Below, one piece after another: positions 57,941 to 64,000 of a stretch of DNA of 64,000 nt (positions are counted from its first letter, which is position 1; the number at the start of each line of letters is the position of its first letter). This DNA comes from Lindgomyces ingoldianus. Lineage: Eukaryota; Ascomycota; Dothideomycetes; Pleosporales; Lindgomycetaceae. The notes beneath the pieces were generated by a model that had not been told where the DNA came from, did no database searches, and was given only the letters and a program-made list of their open reading frames with translations. Location of the stretch: positions 112,208 to 176,207 of the forward strand of contig NW_022985229.1 in assembly GCF_010093535.1 (NCBI RefSeq), read 5' to 3'. A program made the translations under genes and the position numbers.

Positions 57941-59403
57941 GTAATTAGTAAAGCAAGAGGCAGATAGCTAGAGGCCTAGTTATAGTTAGAATTTAGGTAT
58001 AGATAAGGCTGGCGCTAATTAGCTGCTAGCTTCTTATTAAACTCTAGTTCCTTAAGCTCTTTATAATAACGCTGCTTTCTCTTTTTTTTCTTATTATAGC
58101 GCTGCTTTCTATTCTTAATTCTCTTTTATATGCGCTTAAGTTTCTTCTTTATTATTATATTTTAATACATCTTCTGCGCCTCCTTTATATAATTAGCTAT
58201 AAAGTTTGCCTGTGCGCTGTAGCGCTAGGCTAGTGTCTAACAACTAGGCGTTAGGCCCTTTTAATTAATTGTGCCTTTACTGTATAGGTAGTTCTTCTGT
58301 TACTTTAGAGGCACTATAACTAAAACACTAGCGTTGCTTCTTTTTAAAGTAAAGGCCTAAACATTAAAGTTAGTTTACTTAACTTTAAAGTAAGAGCTAA
58401 GCTACTCTGCTGTGTTATAATAGCAGAAGTTACTAATATTTAGGCAGCTAAGATCCTAGCACCTTTAGGTTTAAATAAGGGTGTTTATAAACTTACTGCG
58501 TGTTTAATAACCTTAAAGTTATTAAATTAAATTTATGTTATATAGTGTTATACTACGCAACTTTTAGCTATTATTTATAAAAGTAGCTAGTGTTAGAGAA
58601 CTATTAAAAGCAGCAGCAACCTTAACTATTACATTAGAAGTTTTAGCCTTCTTCTTTATCTGCTGTAGCTGCCTAAGCTTAGTAAAAGCTTTATATTTAG
58701 TTTTTACTTTAAAGGTAAGCTAGACTATGTTTTTTAAAAAGTTAAAGTACTGTTTATTAGTAATACTAATTATCTTCTCTATATAGGCAGATTTAAAGTT
58801 AGTAATTATATAAGAGTAGTTCTTAGCGCTTCTATTAATAAATTTAATAATAACTTTATAGCTTATAAACATAATGTTCTTAGCACTACATTTTCTAAAA
58901 ACTATATTAACTACTATCTTCTTAATCTGCAACTAGACCTTAGTAAAGGCTATTTAGTAATTATTACTTTTTAAATAGTTAAGAATAGTAGCCTTATTAA
59001 CCTAAACTTATATAAAGGGCTGTATAACATAGTTAAACATAAAATTATAATTAACATAAGCATTAACTACTTCCTTCTTTATAAACTTTGCGGCATTAAA
59101 GGAATTAGGTGTCTTCTTTACGTAACACTTTAACTCTTACTATAAGTTCTTTTTTATAACTTTAAGTTGCTGTGTTTTTTTTAATAGAAGCTAACTATTA
59201 TATCTATGCGTTCTAGCAGGTCTTATAGTAGACATGTTGCAATAACAAATATCTAGAGGCGTTTACTTTTTATATGCTAGCTTCTTAATATCTTTTTTAT
59301 TATTATTGTTATTGTTTTTGCTAGCAACACTTTTTTTACGCAGTAATCTACGCAACTTAATAAGCTTTTAGTAGTGTATAGCCTACACTTTTGCCTTTTT
59401 TAA

Positions 59404-59622
59404 TTAAGCCTTTAAACTACCTGCAGGAGCTTTTTTCTTTATAATAAATAGATTTAGTAATGTAGGGCGTTTAGTAGAAGCTTTAGCAGGTGCTTTTAAA
59501 GGAGCTAGAGTTAACGCAGCACGCGTGCTACCTTGCGCAACTCTACTAGCCCTCCCACTGCGTGCAGCGTTCCTACTGCGCGGAGCTAGTGCTAGAGTAC
59601 TCGCAGCGCGCTCTTTAAACAC
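59404..59622 (-). pseudogene. N-terminal fragment of the 4.2 kb element's protein
   Basis: A 72-codon open stretch rich in Ala, Arg and Lys (KAPAKASTKRPT), followed by a stop and further Lys-rich sequence (KLRRLLRKK) in the same direction. It is the least mutated piece of the element's minus-strand coding region and probably the start of its protein. I know of no family match. It is unlikely to be expressed as a functional protein. Confidence 0.4.
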
Positions 59623-59814
59623 AATAATACTTTAAGTGTTACTTCTTTATTTATTATAAGTTAACTAATAAGTAGTAAGAGTATTTCTAGCTATCTGTTT
59701 ATATTAATAATAAAGGTAAGTAATTTAAAGTATAATTAGCAGTAACTACTCTAAAAAAACAGTTAGATAGGGCTAATAGAGCCTATTAAAAAGCCTTACT
59801 TACTATACATGTTT

Positions 59815-60171
59815 GCAGTTACGGAGCTCTCCATGCGCTAGCCACCAACACTCCTTTGGCGTACTGCTGCCTAGCAATACCACCTGCTGCAGCCTAGAGC
59901 TATTGGTGGCCTTAAGTCACATGATGGGTTCATCTAGTACTATATAAACCCGTAGTTGCCCTCCTTTAGCAATACAATCCAGTTCCTCATGTCTTTGGTG
60001 CTCCACATAGCTTCACAATACAACGTCCTTCTCCTATTAGGCGGATTATATAGAGCGGTATGTGCAGTTACCTGCATTTCTATGAGATTTGTGAGTGGAA
60101 AGTTGTTACTTGGCATTGCCAAGAATCCAGAGAATTTCGCACACGACAAAAGCTACGGTAAGCGATGAAAT
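59815..60171 (+). promoter_or_regulatory. Un-RIPed right end of the 4.2 kb element with TATA box and small frame
   Basis: This end keeps balanced composition. A TATATAAA at 59941-59948 is followed by an ATG at 59989 opening a 60-codon frame toward the kinase. An inverted pair AGCCACCAA/TTGGTGGC (about 59840 and 59905) could form a stem. The frame overlaps the inverted terminus and has no known similarity. I read the site as a terminal promoter, not as a gene. Confidence 0.35.
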
Positions 60172-60615
60172 ACGGTAACCTCTCATCCGTTGATCTGAAG
60201 GCATTACTCCCACGGTCTTTGTGACGTTGTCCCTCACGCCGTCGGTTTCGGGGCGTAAAGAAGAAGGAAAGATAGCGACCGTATCTGAGGAACGGAGACG
60301 GGGCCGATAATTGGAGGGTGGCGTTGAAGGCAAGGGTGTAGGGGAGCGAAGCAGCGGTGGAGAAAATAGGAGGCGAGGGGTGCAGCAAGATTTTGGGCGG
60401 TGACGTGCAAAGCACGGAAACGCGCAAGAAGGTGTTGGAAGTGGGGGAAAGTGAAATAGGGCGAGCTCCGAGTGGGATGGGAGGGGGAGGTTCTTGTGGT
60501 GGGGACATGATAAAATGCGCTTTCCGACATAACTGCTGGCTAGGCAGCTGACCACCAGCCTGCAACCCCTTCGCGCACATACGCATCATTTCGCTTTCCC
60601 ACTAATTTGGAAGAT
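60172..60615 (+). promoter_or_regulatory. Kinase upstream region
   Basis: GC-balanced, un-RIPed DNA between the transposon end and the kinase start. It is purine-rich on the + strand (GGGAGGGGGAGG at about 60479-60490), so the minus strand has long Pro/Ser-rich open frames (60080-60589) that look like composition artefacts. No TATA box is obvious. It probably contains the kinase promoter and 5' UTR. Confidence 0.45.
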
Positions 60616-61787
60616 ATGGCGCTGCGCATTGGACAAGTGCTTCGAGGTGGAAAAGGAAAGTATGAGCTGCTGGAGCAGCTGAAAGGTTCCAGCGTCTTCA
60701 AAGCCCGGGTGCTGTCCAACCCTTCAATCCAAGGAGAATGGTATGGCTCTCTCCGTTCAAGTGCTACAAGTATTAACAGCTCACTATCACTCGAGGGCCG
60801 TGATTAAATCTCCTGCTACCAACGATGAAAGAAATGCCTTGAAGCGAGAATACCGCAATTACGGGGTCCTCGAAATAGCCTCATGCCCTTACATCCGAAC
60901 TCTGCACGATACAGTACGGTCAAATGGAGATCAACACGACCCGGGATGCATGGTATTTGGATGGATGGATCTGGATTTGCGATCCGTCCAGGCCAACCGA
61001 TTCCGAGGCGACCCAAGGTTGCCAAAAGTGGTGTCTAAAGTGGTCCTGTCGGCTCTTGAACTCTTCAAAAAGCTCAGTGTCGTTCATACAGGTAAACCGT
61101 TCGTTCCTCATTTATACTCCCAGTACTAAATAACCAGATGTTAACGTAAACAACGTTTACGTCTCCGACATCGATGGGCTTTCGCCAATTGCCAAGCTGG
61201 GAGATCTAGGGAATTGTAGGTGTCCTCCTTACCTCTGGTTGACAGCGCTCATGTTCATAGTGATTACTGAGGGTTCTACAAAACAACGTGGTCAAAGCCT
61301 GCCGTGTCGGGCGCCTGAGGTCTGGCAAGGCTTGGGGTGTCAACATTCCTCTGATGTATGGTCACTTGGTGTTACGGTTAGTGCTCACACCTACCTCTCC
61401 GAGCGAAAGCTAAGTTGGAAGTTGGCACGTCGATTATCACCGCGCCCCCTCTTTGGTCCCAGTGACAAGATAATCGAAGGGTTTACAGAAGCGTGGTGCA
61501 TCGCGAAAATCATCCGTCTCCTTGGCCCGCTAGGTCAACCTGCTGATTGCCAACCCTACAAGGATGAGTTTGAGCTTGCAGAACAATTAGCGGTCATGGA
61601 CAATCCCCATGATGGCACGAGGCTTATCAAAGGAGGCACTTTGCGGGAGGAACTACAGCGGCTCGCAGAGCCCTCGGTGTCGCCGGAGCTACTGGATTTT
61701 ATCGAGTCTTTACTAGTTGTTGATCACAGCAAGAGACCCATAGCTTCAGAAGCACTTCAACATCCCTATTTGCAATCTTTTACATAA
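60616..61787 (+). CDS. Small protein kinase-like protein, five exons, Lys-to-Asn in the catalytic loop
   Basis: Exons 60616-60740, 60796-61091, 61138-61215, 61261-61376 and 61422-61787 join to 326 residues; the four introns (45-55 bp) have GT-AG ends, and the third and fourth acceptors were chosen because only they keep the frame. The protein is little more than a kinase domain: a degenerate Gly-rich loop (GGKGKYE, 11-17), AVIK with Lys46, catalytic loop HTDVNVNN with Asp141 and Asn146, KLGDLG with Asp163, CRAPE (182-186), SDVWSLG (197-203), and a C-lobe ending near SKRP. The Lys usually two residues after the catalytic Asp is Asn143, and HRD is HTD. It may still bind ATP-Mg but with altered activity; the substrate is unknown. 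The fold resembles lineage-expanded fungal kinases related to SRPK/CMGC types. Coding is free of RIP damage although a mobile element ends 470 bp upstream. Confidence 0.87.
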
Positions 61788-62019
61788 AGAAGATATTGGC
61801 CCTTAGGAAGCCTTAACACCCGGCAGAGAATCTGCAAAGGAGTGGGCAGGGCGCGTATTCATTTCTATTGTTAAAGTATAAGCACTAGGTTAGGGCGACA
61901 ATCTTAGCTATAGACTTTAAAACTAATAATAATTATCTTAAGTAAGCTATAACTACTTAGCATATACCTTTAATTAATTATAAGCCTTAAAAAATTCTTA
62001 AAAAAGCTAACTTCATTTT
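61788..62019. other. Kinase 3' flank passing into AT-rich DNA
   Basis: About 70 bp of balanced sequence after the stop, probably the 3' UTR, then AT-rich RIP-affected DNA from about 61860. No gene is seen. Confidence 0.5.
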
Positions 62020-62181
62020 TGTCGCAACCGCTGATCAGGGAGCAATGAGGAGCAAGTCTATTGACTATGAGAGGCTCATAGGGAGCCTGCCTATGTAGTG
62101 GGAGCTCCGGCGCCGAGTGTCTCAGGCTGCTCGTCCGAAACACAGGCGCGACACTAGGACCATGTGCTCTCTTACGCGACA
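62020..62181. repeat. Solo LTR, 162 bp, un-RIPed
   Basis: TGTCGCAACC to TTACGCGACA with a perfect ATTTT duplication (62015-62019, 62182-62186). It is GC-rich inside AT-rich DNA and unrelated to the other LTRs here. A 70-codon minus frame across it is chance. Confidence 0.83.
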
Positions 62182-62186
62182 ATTTT

Positions 62187-62600
62187 TTATATATAGCTTA
62201 AGAACTTTACTAAACTAGGCTCTCCTAGAAGCATAGCTGCTATTAATAAATTAAACATCTTAGAGAGGGAAAGCAAAATAACGCGTTAACAATACACTAC
62301 TGCACTTATGCAAACTACTACTAAAATGTCTAGCTAGTATTATACCTTTATATTAAGCTTTATAAAAGACTTTACTAAACCTGCTACTATTACTGTTAAA
62401 GCTGTTTATTAAGATTATCTACCTTCTATGCCTAAAACTTACTATAAGGCACACTACTACTAATTCTTAGATAGCTAGAAGCATGCTATAGAGATTAAAT
62501 TTATAAACTTTTATTAGAAAATAGCATTTAAGCTAGTCTCTATTATGAAGGCTATAAATGCTTAAGTAATGCCTTTAAAATAAGAATAAAATACTACAAC
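62187..62600. repeat. RIP-degraded repeat DNA, unclassified
   Basis: AT-rich, with no open frame. A + strand segment near 62300-62560 has the look of decayed coding sequence, but I cannot name a family. Confidence 0.4.
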
Positions 62601-62880
62601 TAGTAAATAAGCTCTTTTAGCTAGCTGCTTATAGTATAAGCACTTAAGTAGCAAGAGTAAGAGTAGTGTACAGTGTGCACAGCGTACAAAGTGGGCAGGG
62701 TAGAGGCAACATGTTTCTAGTTCTATTGCTCTGTCTTTTCCTCTGTACAGAGGAAAAGGGGAACATCTAGATGTTTACACACAGAGGTTTACACACAAGC
62801 ATTATGTAACATAGCTACATAATCCTTCTTATGCGCAATAACTAGTATCTAGACTGTAACACTGCTGCTGTGTGTAGACA
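62601..62880 (-). repeat. Copia-B LTR (second copy)
   Basis: 280 bp, matching 10698-10977 and 17676-17955, ending GTGTAGACA. The sequence directly inside is CTAGCAAC, as in the first copy and in the short LTR element at 51387. Confidence 0.88.
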
Positions 62881-63316
62881 CTAGCAACTTTTTATTTTTA
62901 TTTAAAATATTGCCTTTTATACTAGTTACCTTTTTTTATTTATATAAGTTTATTAAATTTGTTTCTACCTATGCTTTACTTTATTTGTTATAACTTATTC
63001 TAGTAATGCTGTATGTTAAGATATACTAGTTATACTTTATAAATAGCTTTATAAATAATATAAAGTATTTAAGCTATTATTATTTAGCTTTATACACTTA
63101 TTCTATAAATATTTAGCAGTGTATAAGCTGTTTTTATATAGGATTTTATAATAAAATAGTATAAGATCTTTATGTAAAGAGGTGTGTAAGAAGGTGTATA
63201 TAATAAAGTCTTTTTTTCCTCTTTTACCTTCTCTTCTTTAGCCCTAACTTTATAAACTCTACTATATAATCACTTAGCTTTTTTTTAATATAGTGCTAAT
63301 AGTAACAGGTTCTTCT

Positions 63317-63367
<51 letters not shown>
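63317..63367. repeat. Compound (AC)n(AT)n microsatellite
   Basis: An AC run passes directly into an AT run, at the position where the first Copia-B copy has a pure CA run. Confidence 0.93.
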
Positions 63368-63369
<2 letters not shown>

Positions 63370-64000
63370 GTCTTTCTAGCCCTTCTTTTTTTTCTCTAAC
63401 GCTGTTAGAGCGGGGGTCTTTAACGTCCTTATGTAGCCTAATAGCCTAAGATGTATTTATGTTACCTTTTTAACTAGTTCTACTACTAATTAGTAGTTTA
63501 TATAGTGTCTTTATATAAATGTATAAATTTTTTTACTTTTTTACTTTTTTCTTATACTAAAGGCTAATGTAAATAGGCTAAAAAGTAGCATGTAATAGCT
63601 TTACTATTTTATAATATTAATATTATTTTACTTACTAGCACCAACCTATAGCTGTAGGCAGCTAAAGTTGTGTAGTGTAAGAGGTACTTCTTTATAGTTT
63701 TAGTTTAAAGTTATAGTTAAGTCTTAGTAACTTTGTATCTTTATTATTATAGTAGTACTACTAGTGTCTTTTTTTTTATTAAGTGTTACATGCTAGCTAA
63801 CTTCTAGGCTAATGCCTACACCTTATGCGTATAGCAGAGCTGTAGCCTACACTATAACTACTACACGTAAGGGGTAGTGTGTTTTAGAGGGGGGGCTAGT
63901 AGTTTTTTTTCTTTTATATACTAGCTAAATAATGTTTTTTTATATATCTTTCTTTTAATCTTATACTAAAATAAAAAAAATAAGTGTAAGTAATAAAAAA

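Larger units (their letters stand above)
55967..60149 (-). mobile_element. Unclassified 4.2 kb DNA element with long terminal inverted repeats
   Basis: The left end (from 55967, TTGTCGTGTGCGAAATT) is the reverse complement of the right end (to 60149). Similarity runs about 130 bp inward through TAACAACTTTCC-type words and a shared CTCTATATAAT block. The interior is RIP-affected. On the minus strand it carries lysine-rich coding remnants (about 58500-59620), including LQIKKIVVNIVFRKCSAKN near 58870, and an Ala-rich repeat near 57885. I cannot place the encoded protein in a transposase superfamily. No convincing target duplication is seen (GCTA occurs near both ends). It abuts the kinase island. 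Confidence 0.7.
62601..64000 (-). mobile_element. Copia-B second copy, truncated by the window end
   Basis: Colinear with 10698-12100: a 280 bp LTR at 62601-62880 followed by the 3' part of the element in the same minus-strand sense. The LTR start has decayed to TAGTAAATAAG. Coding sequence would lie beyond the window. It is more AT-rich than the first copy at most aligned positions. Confidence 0.85.

Noticed and set aside
58720..58932. 70-codon minus frame as an independent gene
   Set aside because: It is continuous through stops with the decayed coding region of the 4.2 kb element and shares its composition.
60080..60589. 169-codon Pro/Ser-rich frame on the minus strand upstream of the kinase, with two further overlapping frames
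   Set aside because: Three overlapping frames in a purine-skewed region with no recognisable domain, running into the inverted terminus of a transposon; composition artefact.
61970..62182. 70-codon minus frame
   Set aside because: Coincides with a 162 bp solo LTR flanked by an ATTTT duplication.
1..64000. A giant cargo-carrying mobile element (Starship-like) spanning the window
   Set aside because: No tyrosine-recombinase captain gene or defined ends are visible; the block is explained by nested LTR and pogo elements.

Overview
The window is fungal nuclear DNA, most likely from a filamentous ascomycete (Pezizomycotina, perhaps Pleosporales; the species cannot be named from sequence alone). 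Two GC-balanced islands carry genes split by 45-55 bp GT-AG introns. They sit in roughly 58 kb of AT-rich DNA poor in CA/TG and full of TA, with in-frame stops where Trp, Gln and Arg codons stood. That is the signature of repeat-induced point mutation (RIP), so the window reads as an AT-isochore transposon graveyard.

Gene islands. (1) About 3240-5830 holds an intact three-exon cytochrome P450 on the + strand. (2) About 60150-61850 holds an intact five-exon small protein kinase on the + strand, with Asn where the catalytic-loop Lys is usual. No other gene is supportable. The two are 55 kb apart and nothing links their functions.

Transposon layout (family names are mine, for this window only). 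2251-3105: 3' end of a Copia element. 5958-7814: full-length Pogo-1 (Fot1/pogo-like DNA transposon, TA target). 10698-17955: Copia-B with both LTRs and a TTTAA target duplication, inserted in Gypsy-1 copy 1 (17956-26462), which also carries a Pogo-1 foldback (18571-19670) and two full Pogo-1 copies (19706-21570; 23057-25463). The second of these has a solo Copia-A LTR in its terminal repeat and a 129 bp solo LTR inside. 26463-31467: two 5' ends (LTR plus gag) of Gypsy-2. 31470-32952: another foldback and an orphan Pogo-1 end. 32953-34014: Copia-B fragment. 34015-46007: a minus-strand Gypsy-2 chromovirus with its 3' LTR, interrupted by an almost complete Copia-A (35005-40618) and by a foldback (41900-44336) that itself holds a Pogo-2 derivative and a solo LTR. 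46008-51386: Gypsy-1 copy 2 with a full Pogo-2 (48098-49956). 51387-53023: short non-autonomous LTR element. 53268-54399: Pogo-2 deletion derivative. 54851-55051: solo LTR. 55057-55780: third pogo-like transposase remnant. 55967-60149: unclassified element with about 130 bp inverted termini. 62601-64000: another Copia-B running off the window.

Nested insertions give a relative chronology: Gypsy bodies are oldest, then Copia-B and Pogo elements, then small un-RIPed LTRs and Copia-A. Nine insertions show readable target duplications. I see no candidate for a new cellular system. The unusual material is in the mobile elements: size-constant foldback derivatives, a pogo family with a duplicated GGCCGGCC module in its termini, a short LTR element with six hairpin motifs, and a Copia LTR built on a 10 bp minisatellite.
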